Origin: Psychrobacillus sp044762655
GTDB taxonomy: Bacteria; Bacillota; Bacilli; Bacillales_A; Planococcaceae
NCBI RefSeq assembly: GCF_044762655.1
Contig: NZ_JBIWER010000001.1
Coordinates: 186,001-250,000, forward strand
Reading direction: 5' to 3'
Length of the DNA stretch: 64,000 nucleotides
How positions within the stretch are numbered: the first letter of the stretch is position 1; each line of letters begins with the position of its first letter. The notes below the pieces were generated by a model. It did no database searches and was not told the DNA's origin. It was given only the letters and a program-made list of their open reading frames with translations. Both the position numbers and the translations under genes were made by a program. Shown in pieces: positions 52,346 to 60,735 of the stretch.

Positions 52346-54550
52346 TTAGTCCTGCGGCAGATCCGTTGTTATTATTTCCTCTTCAGTTTCCATATTGGTA
52401 ACTTCATCTGGAGTAGAGAGTTTTACGACTATTGGCGTATCAGCTGTTACAATCGAGTCTCCTGTCAAGCTTTGTTCTGTTACAAATCCTTCCCCAACAA
52501 TTTCAATCGGTAAATTGGATAATGATTTATAAATCATCACATTTCTCTTGGACCATCCCTTAAAGTTAGGTAATTGTATATCTCCCTGCCCCTTTATGAA
52601 GACGGTGCTATTGGAAATAGCTGATGAACTAGCCTCTGGGTATTGTTCATTAACGTTACCGGAATTACCAATAACGATTGTTTTTAACCCTAGAGCTTCC
52701 AGTTTACTTTGACTTTCTATTAAATTTCCACCGATTACTTTAGGCATTTCAATCGGATTCGCAAGCTCCAGATTCTCTGGCTCGATATTTAAATATTTTA
52801 AACTTCTTTCTGTGACCGTATTGAAAATGTCTGATGTGGTATCAGAACCAAATTCTGTTAACTCCAACTTAGGTCGGTGTACCATGATATACACGATTAA
52901 CTGCGGATCCTCAACTGGAGCCATTCCTATGAAAGAATATAAGAAATCATTTTTGCCCCAATAGTAACCTCCACCTGGTTTTGGTATTTGGGCAGTACCT
53001 GTTTTACCTGCTGATGTATAACCATTTAACTTAAATTTCTGGGCAGTACCTTTTTCTGACGTTACGGTGCTTGCCAGTATTTCTTTTACCCGTTGTGCGG
53101 TTTCTGCAGAAATAGGAGATTTTTTTTCAATCGGTTTATGATTCTGTACTACTTCATTTGTATTTGGATTGACAATTTTATCAATAATGTAAGGCTGCAT
53201 CATTTTACCTTCGTTAGCTATAGCAGTCATACCTTGCACCATTTGTATCGGTGTAACAGTTGTACCCTGTCCGTAGGTTGTAGTAATACGTTCAACTGGA
53301 CCAGAATCTGCGATAATTCCTGTTGCTTCATGTGGAAGGTCTATGCCCGTCTTCTGACCAAATCCAAATAGTTTGATATACTCATTGAATGTTTTCTCTC
53401 CAATTTGATGGAGTAAGTATGCCATTGAGACGTTGGACGATCGTTGAAAGCCTTCTAAGTACGAGATATTACCCCACCCTACTACATTATGATCACGAAT
53501 AGTTGTATCATAAACCGTATAGGAACCAGATTTAAATGTAGCATTAGGTGCCCATACCCCCTCTTCTATAGCAGAAGCTAGTGTGAATATTTTAAAGGTA
53601 GATCCCGGCTCAATTGTCTGCTCTGTCACTTCATTTAACCAGTTAGTGGAAAGACCCTCTCTCGTATTCGGTTCAAAGGTTGGGCGCTGGGACATTGCTA
53701 AGATTTCACCAGTTTTAGGATCTGCCACTACAGCAGTTAACTTTTCTGGTTCGTATTTTTCTTGCACTTGATTCAAAGCATCCTCAAGAAAGTTTTGGAT
53801 GGTTTTATCTAGGGTAAGCTGGATATTCAAGCCATCCTGTGCCTCTGTCACCATTTTTTCAGCATTCGGTAGTAGAAAGCCTTTTGTGTCACTTTGGAAT
53901 TCTACTTTTCCTGGAGTACCCGTTAACTCCTCATCATAAATATATTCAAGTCCCATTTTCCCTACTGCCTTAAATGTCCCATCTTCTTTTTCTTCTTTTA
54001 GTGCAAAGCCTATTAAATGCGAAGCAAATTGACCATTTGGATATAATCTTTTCAGATCCTCAATGAATATAATTCCAGGTAGCTTGTTACTTTTAATATC
54101 TTCCATAAGTTGGTTACTAATATCCCTACCTGCTTTTCCAAATTCTACTTGGTATTTCTTCGCTTCAACATTTTTATCTAGTAAAATTTTAATCTCTTCT
54201 TCAGACATATTAATATAATTGGATAATACTTTAGCGGTCATTGCTGTATCACTTACATGTCGTTGTATGCCGCTATTTCTTGAAGCCTTTGGGCTAATGA
54301 CAGCTATCATTTTGTAACTAAGCGTATCCTGCGCAATAACTTCACCATTACGATCGACTATTTTGCCTCTACTCGCTTGAAGAATCTGTTCTCTACTATA
54401 CTTGTTCTCTGCCTTCGTTGTTAATTCCTGGCCTTCTGCTGTGCCTGTGTACTGTATAAACACAAAACGACTAAGTAATAAGAAAAAGAGCCCTCCATAT
54501 AGTAAAAACATTAGAAAGGCTCCCCATTGAAAACGAAATTTCTTATTCAT
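52346..54550 (-). CDS. pbpB: penicillin-binding protein 2B
   Basis: Division-specific class B transpeptidase that crosslinks septal peptidoglycan. The 734 residues include one membrane helix (about 10-30), RGKIVDRNGEVI, and the catalytic motifs EPGSTFKIFTLASAI, SSNVSMAYLL and SAGKTGTAQIPKP. Two C-terminal PASTA units follow (IEMPKVIGGN; IQLPNFKGWS). Overlaps ftsL by 4 bp, consistent with the FtsL-DivIC-PBP2B complex. Confidence 0.96.
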   Translation of the reverse strand: MNKKFRFQWGAFLMFLLYGGLFFLLLSRFVFIQYTGTAEGQELTTKAENKYSREQILQASRGKIVDRNGEVIAQDTLSYKMIAVISPKASRNSGIQRHVSDTAMTAKVLSNYINMSEEEIKILLDKNVEAKKYQVEFGKAGRDISNQLMEDIKSNKLPGIIFIEDLKRLYPNGQFASHLIGFALKEEKEDGTFKAVGKMGLEYIYDEELTGTPGKVEFQSDTKGFLLPNAEKMVTEAQDGLNIQLTLDKTIQNFLEDALNQVQEKYEPEKLTAVVADPKTGEILAMSQRPTFEPNTREGLSTNWLNEVTEQTIEPGSTFKIFTLASAIEEGVWAPNATFKSGSYTVYDTTIRDHNVVGWGNISYLEGFQRSSNVSMAYLLHQIGEKTFNEYIKLFGFGQKTGIDLPHEATGIIADSGPVERITTTYGQGTTVTPIQMVQGMTAIANEGKMMQPYIIDKIVNPNTNEVVQNHKPIEKKSPISAETAQRVKEILASTVTSEKGTAQKFKLNGYTSAGKTGTAQIPKPGGGYYWGKNDFLYSFIGMAPVEDPQLIVYIMVHRPKLELTEFGSDTTSDIFNTVTERSLKYLNIEPENLELANPIEMPKVIGGNLIESQSKLEALGLKTIVIGNSGNVNEQYPEASSSAISNSTVFIKGQGDIQLPNFKGWSKRNVMIYKSLSNLPIEIVGEGFVTEQSLTGDSIVTADTPIVVKLSTPDEVTNMETEEEIITTDLPQD

Positions 54551-54915
54551 TGTCCTGGCACTACCTTTACGTTTTGCTCATTCAGTTTCAAACCGAGCTC
54601 TTCCGCCTTTTTCCAAATGCGTTCATAGGTAGATAATTCACTTACTTGTACAGACAAGTCGTTATTCTTTTTTACTGCAGAGTCAATTTCCTTTTCCATC
54701 AGAGAAATATCGGTAGAAGTAGCTCGCACAGCAGTTTCTGATTGAATAATCATTAAAGACAGAACAGTGACTACTAATAACAATCCCATTAATAGAATTT
54801 TCTCTCCTCGAGAAATTAGATTATTACGTTGTTTTGCCGACTTCTTTACATGTGGTTGTTCCGTGTAAGAAGGGCGTGTTATGTATGTTTGTGACTGTTG
54901 TTTACGTAAAGCCAT
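54547..54915 (-). CDS. ftsL: cell division protein FtsL
   Basis: Short bitopic division protein of 122 residues that forms a coiled coil with DivIC. It has a basic cytoplasmic part, a membrane helix (about 41-60, ILLMGLLLVVTVLSLMII) and an extracellular heptad region (about 65-105, ISLMEKEIDSAVKKNNDLSVQV) ending in EELGLKLNEQNVKVVPGQ. The gene touches rsmH and overlaps pbpB. Confidence 0.93.
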   Translation of the reverse strand: MALRKQQSQTYITRPSYTEQPHVKKSAKQRNNLISRGEKILLMGLLLVVTVLSLMIIQSETAVRATSTDISLMEKEIDSAVKKNNDLSVQVSELSTYERIWKKAEELGLKLNEQNVKVVPGQ

Positions 54916-55866
54916 TTAGACACTTCCCTTTTCGATTAATTTTTCCACAATACGTAACTTAGCTGAACGGGAACGATTATTTACCGCTAATTCTTCCTCC
55001 GACGGGACAATCGGTTTCCTTGTAATCAGTTTTAACATTGGCTCCATACCTGCAGGAATCATTGGTATATTTGGTGGTAAATCTGGTAAAGTGGATGCTT
55101 CTTTAAAAATCGTTTTCGTTAGTCTATCTTCTAGAGAATGGAAGGTAATAACACTCACCCTTCCCCCTACTTTTATAAGCTTAATTGCATCTTCAAGTGA
55201 GTCCTCTGCTGCTCCTAACTCATCGTTCACAGCAATACGTATTGCCTGAAAAATACGTTTAGCAGGATGTCCACCAGTTCTTCTAGCGGCTGCTGGAATT
55301 CCCTCTTTTATAAGTTCTACAAGCTGGAAAGTAGTAGATATTGGTTCTATTTCTCTAGCTTTTTCAATTTTACGGGCAATTTGTTTGGAAAACTTCTCTT
55401 CCCCGTATCGGAAAAATATTTTGAGTAGCTTTTCATACGACCATTCATTGACAACATGGTAAGCAGTCAACTCACTAGTTTGATCCATCCGCATATCTAA
55501 AGGAGCATCATAGTTATAGCTAAACCCACGCTCTGGCGTATCCAATTGTGGCGATGACACACCTAAGTCATACAAAATTCCATCCACTTTTTCAATACCG
55601 ATTTGGTAAAGCTCATCTTTTAAATAACGAAAATTAGCATGTACAAAGGTTACTTTATCTAAATATGGTGCTAGTTTTAGCTTGGCATTTTCAATAGCAG
55701 TCATATCTTGATCAAAGCAAATAAGTCTACCTTTTTCATTTAATTGTTTTACTAAATATTCACTGTGGCCCGCGCCTCCTAGTGTGCAATCCACATAGAC
55801 ACCATCTGGACGAATAGCTAGTCCATCTACTGTTTCTTTTAATAGTACGGTTGTGTGATGAAACAA
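54916..55866 (-). CDS. rsmH: 16S rRNA (cytosine-1402-N4)-methyltransferase
   Basis: Methylates N4 of C1402 in the ribosomal P site; MraW. The 316 residues begin MFHHTTVLLKETVDGL and show the SAM motif YVDCTLGGAGHSEYL, YDLGVSSPQLD, ERGFSYNYDAPLDMRMD and VITFHSLEDRLTK. The start codon is TTG with GAGGG about 7 bp upstream. Second gene of the dcw cluster, separated from mraZ by 146 bp. Confidence 0.96.
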   Translation of the reverse strand: MFHHTTVLLKETVDGLAIRPDGVYVDCTLGGAGHSEYLVKQLNEKGRLICFDQDMTAIENAKLKLAPYLDKVTFVHANFRYLKDELYQIGIEKVDGILYDLGVSSPQLDTPERGFSYNYDAPLDMRMDQTSELTAYHVVNEWSYEKLLKIFFRYGEEKFSKQIARKIEKAREIEPISTTFQLVELIKEGIPAAARRTGGHPAKRIFQAIRIAVNDELGAAEDSLEDAIKLIKVGGRVSVITFHSLEDRLTKTIFKEASTLPDLPPNIPMIPAGMEPMLKLITRKPIVPSEEELAVNNRSRSAKLRIVEKLIEKGSV

Positions 55867-55980
55867 GCCTTTCCCTCCTCTAATCTAATTTGCCTCGACA
55901 TATTGGTGTCTAGATCTTTATCGAGCTCGCTCGATACATTCCTTTAAAAAATCTGTGACATCCGCCTAAGGCATTAACAT

Positions 55981-56009
55981 AATTCAGTATGGTTTGCTCT
56001 AGCTGAATT
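55981..56009 (-). other. small hairpin after mraZ
   Basis: AATTCAG (55981-55987) pairs with CTGAATT (56003-56009) just after the mraZ stop. A second short hairpin (TATCGAG with CTCGATA) is at 55919-55936. No U-tract is present, so RNA processing or leaky termination is possible; function unknown. Confidence 0.35.
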
Positions 56010-56012
56010 AAG

Positions 56013-56444
56013 TCAAATATCAAAACCAATCATATTTTCTGCAATATCATTGAAAGAATCCTCTGATTCCTCATAATAATTATCCCAAGCATCTTTTGCC
56101 CAAATTTCTAGACGATTCGATACTCCAAGTACGATACATTCCTTATCCATTTTTGCGTAGCTACGGAGGTTATTTGGAATGTTGATACGACCTTGTTTGT
56201 CTATTTCTACTTCGGTTGCACCGGAGAAGAAAAAACGAGTAAATGCACGAGCGTCTTTCTTTGTTACGGGAAGTTCTTTAAGTTTTTCCTCGAGTTTTCG
56301 CCATTCATCCATAGGATAACCAAATAAGCAATTATCAAGACCACGTGTCAGAACAAAACTGTCCTCTAAGTGCTCTCGGAATTTGGAAGGAATAATTAAA
56401 CGTCCCTTCGCATCAACATTATGTTGATATTCGCCCATGAACAT
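56013..56444 (-). CDS. mraZ: transcriptional regulator MraZ
   Basis: DNA-binding protein with two AbrB-like swapped-hairpin halves; it represses its own dcw promoter in species studied. The ATG at 56444 (MFMGEYQHNVDAKGR) has GGGGTG about 7 bp upstream and gives 143 residues, the usual length; a GTG three codons further up is less likely. Both DxxGR repeats are present (DAKGRLIIP; DKQGRINIP), and FFSGATEVE lies between. Its likely operator is the triple GTGG repeat at 56476-56499. Confidence 0.96.
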   Translation of the reverse strand: MFMGEYQHNVDAKGRLIIPSKFREHLEDSFVLTRGLDNCLFGYPMDEWRKLEEKLKELPVTKKDARAFTRFFFSGATEVEIDKQGRINIPNNLRSYAKMDKECIVLGVSNRLEIWAKDAWDNYYEESEDSFNDIAENMIGFDI

Positions 56445-56475
56445 GCTACTCACCCCACTTTATGTCATTAACATA

Positions 56476-56499
56476 CCACATCGCCCCACTTTCCTCCAC
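56476..56499 (-). promoter_or_regulatory. MraZ operator (three GTGG repeats, 10-bp period)
   Basis: On the minus strand GTGG occurs at 56499, 56489 and 56479 (5' ends), exactly 10 bp apart, reading GTGGAGGAAA, GTGGGGCGAT, GTGGTATGTT. This matches known MraZ boxes of repeated TGGGN units with 5-base spacers. It lies 30-55 bp before the mraZ start. Confidence 0.75.
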
Positions 56500-56517
56500 C
56501 GTTTTTTTAAAAAACGG
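56499..56517. other. AT-centred palindrome beside the MraZ box
   Basis: CCGTTTTTT and AAAAAACGG are exact reverse complements around one T. It abuts the MraZ repeats on the promoter side; it could be a protein site or a terminator of upstream readthrough, not resolved. Confidence 0.4.
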
Positions 56518-56660
56518 CCAATATTTCTTTAAAATGTGTAAATAGTACTTGTTGAGACAGTTTTTCTATCAATTTCAACAAAGTAATCATAGAACTTTTA
56601 GACTTGATTGAATGGTATTTGATAGGGTTGGTCAAAAAGTGGGGGGCAGCTGCCACGTTT

Positions 56661-56761
56661 TTGGGGTTATCTGAAATATTTTTGGGGGGTGTTTGGAATT
56701 TCGCAGGCGTTAGTTGGAATTCCGGGAGTGCTAGTTGGAATAATTGAGGTTCAAGTTGGAA
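56661..56761. repeat. TTGG motif repeated at about 21-bp intervals
   Basis: TTGG(A/G) begins at 56661, 56682, 56693, 56714, 56735 and 56756. Four of the five steps are exactly 21 bp and one is 11 bp, so all copies share nearly the same helical face. The last three have AGTTGGAA with differing 13-base spacers. It lies 210-320 bp upstream of mraZ. Read on the minus strand it gives a heptad-like xFQLxPx peptide, which I do not believe is translated. Confidence 0.65.
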
Positions 56762-56870
56762 AAGGATTTTTTCCCAGACCCCTTTTAAAATTCTATTTTG
56801 CATATTTCCATAAGAAATACCGGGCAATAAAACGCCCAGTCTTTTAAGAACTAATACAAGATATGCAGTT

Positions 56871-56960
56871 GATTGCCGCTCCGGTCGGACGTTTTCCGTG
56901 GGTTAGCGAGGTGACAGCTCATCCCTAACCTGCAAAACGCGTCCACCTGTAACGGAAATC
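56871..56960. repeat. GC-rich repeat, compact inverted-pair form
   Basis: Begins GATTGCCGCTCC, then GTCGGACGTTTTCCGTGGG, and ends with GCGTCCACCTGTAACGGAAATC, the reverse complement of another family start. It therefore looks like a forward and an inverted end joined with almost no interior. The stretch 56762-56870 shows no other feature. Confidence 0.75.
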
Positions 56961-57031
56961 AGATGTTTATTTTTTTCATTCTAACAAGTCCTTCAACTAA
57001 ATGTTCAGAGGACATTTTTACATGTTCCCAT

Positions 57032-57059
57032 AAAAAAATCCCCACTATGAAAGTGGGGA
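57032..57059 (-). terminator. bshC terminator
   Basis: TCCCCACT (57039-57046) pairs with AGTGGGGA (57052-57059) over a 5-base loop and is followed on the minus strand by seven T. It starts 8 bp after the bshC stop. Confidence 0.9.
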
Positions 57060-57066
57060 CGTTGAA

Positions 57067-58683
57067 TTATAAGAAAATCACATGATGTTTACCGTTAAAT
57101 TCATATGGAACCTCTAATAATTTTTCAATTAGAGAGGGACCATATTCGTTTAACAATTGTATCGGAGTAAAAGTTCGTTCCTGCAGACCGCCATTTGGTA
57201 CCAGACTCCTACTTATATAATCGTAACGATTAATTGTCGCATCTAATTTACTTAAGAACGTATCCTCAATGGCATTATCGATAAATTTCAACTGTTTTTC
57301 ATGATTGGTTAAATTCTTTTGCAGTAAAGGAGAAAGCTTCAACCCATCGTCCAATAATAATTTCTCCAGCTGGTCATACTTCTCTATAAGATCTTTTTTG
57401 ATTTCTTTGATCAAATAAGGAATTTCTTCATTACGATTATTATTAATATAATCTAACTTAGCAGCTTGAAGAGTTCCATCCCATACGTCGTCAATTGTAA
57501 AGGACAGCTTTTCAAGTAATGATTGTGTTTTTGCATTGACTATCGAAATACTAATACGTGGCATTAGTACTGGCATCTTCATATCAAAAAGCTCAAATGC
57601 TGTTTTTAATGTACCCCAATAAGCAATTTCTCCAGGTCCTGCGATGAAGCTTAATACTGGAAAGACCATTTCTTGCATAATCGGCCTAGTCACAACATTA
57701 TTACTTAACTTTTCAGGGTTTTCTCGAGCAATCTCCATCAGCTCATCTAATGTAAACGATAGTCCCTTTGCCTCATTGATGAATAAATTATTCACTCTTT
57801 CCAATAGGAAACGCTCACCCTCTACGATGTAAAACAAATGAGCAGCAGATTCCTTCGCTTGTATTGGCGTTCCAAATCCTTGCTGATCCATTTTCCCTTC
57901 ATGTTCAAATACAGCGTTAGCTATTTCTGAAGCATGAAGTATTTGCAATTGAAAATAATCACTTTCCAATTTCCTTAATGGCTTATAGGCAGCGTCGATT
58001 AATAGTAACCCTTCCTCTTGAAAAAGTTCGTTCATCATGGCAGTAAAAAAGCTTGTATACGTTAAGTTATTTTCTAAAAGCCCCATCACTTTTGATTGAA
58101 GTTTTTTGGTATATAAGGTTTCCGGTAGGCTTTTGAATATTTCATTTAAATAGCCATCCATTAACTGCTGATCAAAAGAAGATTCGGAAGCAATTTTCTT
58201 CGTTCTAGATTTTTCGGGATAAACTAGCTTTTGAAGTGTTCTGCTTCTTTCTATGTATACATGATTAATCTCATCAATATCATGATCCTCTCCTGCAATC
58301 CAAAAAACAGGGATAACGGGTACTCCAAGTATCTCTCTTTGTTGTTTTGCCAATGCAATAACGGAAATTGCTTTATGAATCGAATACAATGGACCTGAAA
58401 GAATCCCTGCTTGCTGTCCACCTATAACTACAACCCCATTATTTCTAAGTTCATCTATATGTTGGCTACTCTTTACTGAAATACCATATTTACTCATAAA
58501 CGAAGTAATCACTTCAGCGAGTTCAGTTCTTTTATGTTTGCTAAAATCAGCTTCTTGGAGCCTTTTGTTAAGTGCCGTTTGATTCCATTCATAATGAAAG
58601 AAAGAAGATAAGTTGGCTGTATCTTCCAAATATTTCTTATAAAATGAGGAAGCGAATGGTTGTGTGTACTGCTCTAATCGCAC
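57067..58683 (-). CDS. bshC: bacillithiol biosynthesis cysteine-adding enzyme BshC
   Basis: Adds cysteine to GlcN-malate in the last step of bacillithiol synthesis, the main low-molecular-weight thiol of many Firmicutes. The 538 residues match YllA/BshC: NNGVVVIGGQQAGILSGPLYSIHKAISVI, PVFWIAGEDHDIDEINHVY, RPIMQEMVFPVLSFIAGPGEIAYWG and PNGGLQERTF, with a helical coiled-coil part about 430-500. The start is GTG with AGGTGG upstream. The position next to mraZ agrees with B. subtilis yllA. Confidence 0.95.
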   Translation of the reverse strand: MRLEQYTQPFASSFYKKYLEDTANLSSFFHYEWNQTALNKRLQEADFSKHKRTELAEVITSFMSKYGISVKSSQHIDELRNNGVVVIGGQQAGILSGPLYSIHKAISVIALAKQQREILGVPVIPVFWIAGEDHDIDEINHVYIERSRTLQKLVYPEKSRTKKIASESSFDQQLMDGYLNEIFKSLPETLYTKKLQSKVMGLLENNLTYTSFFTAMMNELFQEEGLLLIDAAYKPLRKLESDYFQLQILHASEIANAVFEHEGKMDQQGFGTPIQAKESAAHLFYIVEGERFLLERVNNLFINEAKGLSFTLDELMEIARENPEKLSNNVVTRPIMQEMVFPVLSFIAGPGEIAYWGTLKTAFELFDMKMPVLMPRISISIVNAKTQSLLEKLSFTIDDVWDGTLQAAKLDYINNNRNEEIPYLIKEIKKDLIEKYDQLEKLLLDDGLKLSPLLQKNLTNHEKQLKFIDNAIEDTFLSKLDATINRYDYISRSLVPNGGLQERTFTPIQLLNEYGPSLIEKLLEVPYEFNGKHHVIFL

Positions 58684-58791
58684 GTTTTTTCCACCTCTGT
58701 TATTATCAAATTCATTTGGTGAAAATTCACCAAAGCTATCATTTTTAAATACTTTAAGAGTATATCATTTACTATTTAAGTGTGAAAATTA

Positions 58792-59178
58792 TTAGCTTAT
58801 ATAACTAAAAACATATCTGATAACTCCGAATAACCATAAAACAGCATATACGAAGCATAATAGCAGAAATAATAATCTCCAAATTTTCCTTAACAGTGGG
58901 ATTACTTCAATCTCTTTTTTAGAGCGCCATTCTAAAATAGTCATAATTGTCGCTAAAACAATGGAGCAAATAACGAGATACCAACCAATCTGTTTTAAGA
59001 AAATGAAAGTAAACAAATTAGCAATAGAAAAATATAAAAAGAAAGTGGTTATATCGGATGCTATTCCAATGGACTTTTTTCTTTTATGTAGAACAGATTT
59101 ACTAAAAAGAAATACTGCTAAGAAAACGACTATTGGATATATAATGAGAACCGAAAGAACATTATCGATTATAATCAC
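58792..59178 (-). CDS. DUF3397 membrane protein
   Basis: 128 residues with four hydrophobic helices (about 5-26, 43-65, 66-84, 98-125), the first loop FSKSVLHKRKKSIGIASDITTFF and the third ELRSKKEIEVIP-like basic turn (WRSKKEIEVIPLLRKIWR), typical of DUF3397 proteins found near panE and bshC in Bacillales. The frame opens with a GTG at 59178 that overlaps panE by 17 bp and lacks a clear ribosome-binding site, so translational coupling is likely. Function unknown. Confidence 0.8.
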   Translation of the reverse strand: MIIIDNVLSVLIIYPIVVFLAVFLFSKSVLHKRKKSIGIASDITTFFLYFSIANLFTFIFLKQIGWYLVICSIVLATIMTILEWRSKKEIEVIPLLRKIWRLLFLLLCFVYAVLWLFGVIRYVFSYIS

Positions 59179-60052
59179 CTGCTTTATTTAATTCGTTTAA
59201 TAATAAATAAAAGGCATGTAAAATAGGCAACTTATGCTTTCTTTGAGCTGCCATTTCTAATATAGCGCCAACTATCGTATCTAACTCCATTATTCGACCA
59301 TTCTCATAGTCCTTAAGCATAGAAGATCGATTTAATCGAGTATTCTCACATAGGGCTACAACTTCTTCCCATGCAAGTCTATCTTTCCATTCTTCAAATG
59401 CTTCCATCATTTCGTCGTATATATCTCTCAATATAACTTTATATGAATCATTTTCAACAAGCTCACCATTTGTTACTCGTGCAATAGTGGACAATGGGTT
59501 GATCAAGCAATTTAACATTGCTTTTTTTACAAGCATTTGTTCAATATTTGGCGTTAAAATTAACGGAAACTGTTCGGTACTCTTATCCACCAAATCATGA
59601 ATCTTAATCCATTCTCCCTTAAATAATCCAATGTAGGTTGGACCTAACCCTAGGTGTTGAACGGTGGAATTATTATTTTTCGTAGCACCATGTAGTACAG
59701 AACCAATCATAATAGTTTCTTGTTTTAATTGCTCTATAAGTGCTAAATGTGATAAACCATTTTGTATAAATAGAAGAGGAATATGCAGTGGTAAAGATTT
59801 CAATTGGTCTTCTATTTGCGACAGGTGATGGTATTTCACAGCAAGTATAATAAAATCCATTTGCTTTAATTCAGCCATATTTGAAACAATATCACATGTA
59901 ATTTGTTGTGGTTTTTCATTGATTTTTTCTATGTAGAATTTCTTATCTATACTAGTTTCTCGAACTAAGAAAGTAATTCGATGGCCTGATTCCGATAAAT
60001 AAGCGCCAAATAATAACCCTATTGCGCCTGCACCAACAATCCCTATATTCAT
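59162..60052 (-). CDS. panE: 2-dehydropantoate 2-reductase
   Basis: NADPH-dependent reduction of ketopantoate to pantoate for coenzyme A synthesis. I chose the ATG at 60052 (MNIGIVGAGAIGLLFGAYL) because AGAGGTGA lies 5 bp upstream; the GTG at 60061 falls inside that site. The 296 residues show the dinucleotide loop GAGAIGLLFG, FIILAVKYHHL, FIQNGLSHL, and the catalytic Lys region VKKAMLNCLINPLSTI. Length is normal. Feeds the pathway completed by CoaBC at 10189-11397. Confidence 0.92.
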   Translation of the reverse strand: MNIGIVGAGAIGLLFGAYLSESGHRITFLVRETSIDKKFYIEKINEKPQQITCDIVSNMAELKQMDFIILAVKYHHLSQIEDQLKSLPLHIPLLFIQNGLSHLALIEQLKQETIMIGSVLHGATKNNNSTVQHLGLGPTYIGLFKGEWIKIHDLVDKSTEQFPLILTPNIEQMLVKKAMLNCLINPLSTIARVTNGELVENDSYKVILRDIYDEMMEAFEEWKDRLAWEEVVALCENTRLNRSSMLKDYENGRIMELDTIVGAILEMAAQRKHKLPILHAFYLLLNELNKAGDYNR

Positions 60053-60130
60053 AAATTTCACCTCTGAGTTCTAAGAAAAACTGGGCAAAAGACGCCCGGT
60101 CCTTTAATAACAAAACGTAGAAATGCCATT

Positions 60131-60254
60131 GATTTCCGCTCCGAGCGGAAGCTTTCCGTGGGCACGGCTTCAGCCGCTTCCCTCGCTTACGCTCAGTCCA
60201 GGGTCTTCAGCTCGCGCTGTTCCACAGGAGTCGCCGCTCTGCGCTCCAATCAAC
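60131..60254 (+). repeat. GC-rich intergenic repeat, forward copy
   Basis: Starts GATTTCCGCTCCGAGCGGA then AGCTTTCCGTGGGCA, and ends with GGAGTCGCCGCTCTGCGCT and CCAATCAAC. It is the best-preserved copy and faces the inverted copy at 60491-60619. Confidence 0.9.
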
Positions 60255-60490
60255 AAAGTCCACTTTATATAAGCGTATAATTGGGTATTAAACCCCCTAA
60301 ATATACGTGTTTTATCTTCAAATAATTAAGGATGAAAGGGTCTCTAATCAAAGAAAATCCACTTTCTTCTGTCCAAATAAATTAGTATTCCTAACTAAGC
60401 AGACGATTTTATCCCTACATTAAGTTTGACTACTCTTAACATCTAAGCGAGAAGCTATGCTAAATCTTATAGTGCAGTACTACACACATA
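60255..60490. other. AT-rich DNA between two inverted repeat copies
   Basis: About 236 bp without a supported gene between the repeats at 60131-60254 and 60491-60619. No clear hairpin or promoter was seen. Confidence 0.5.
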
Positions 60491-60619
60491 GTTGATTGTA
60501 GTGAAAGGTGGCGACTCCTGTGGGATGAGTGAGACAGATGAGATATCACATCGACGCGCTAGCGACGGTGATAGCTCATCGCTCACCCCACGGAAAGCGT
60601 CCACCTGAAACGAAAATCA
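60491..60619 (-). repeat. GC-rich intergenic repeat, inverted copy
   Basis: On the minus strand it starts GATTTTCGTTTCAGG, then TGGACGCTTTCCGTGGGG, and ends with GGAGTCGCCACCTTTCACTA and CAATCAAC. Same ends as the copy at 60131-60254, opposite orientation. Confidence 0.9.
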
Positions 60620-60692
60620 TAGAATTACTTATTCTCACTAGTCTCCTAAACCCAGTGTTCACAAGACATTTTTATATACTTTCTTATCTTTT

Positions 60693-60721
60693 AAAAAAGG
60701 TCTACCTCAGAGGTAGACCTT
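60693..60721 (-). terminator. terminator of the acyl-CoA carboxylase operon
   Basis: AAGGTCTACCT (60697-60707) and AGGTAGACCTT (60711-60721) pair perfectly over a 3-base loop, followed on the minus strand by a T-run. Located 15 bp after the carboxyltransferase stop. Confidence 0.9.
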
Positions 60722-60735
60722 AGCTTTAAACACTA

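Noticed and set aside
56507..56827. Minus-strand open frame of 106 codons with heptad-like FQL repeats
   Set aside because: The peptide pattern comes from the 21-bp DNA repeat, there is no ribosome-binding site, and it overlaps the mraZ control region and AT palindrome.
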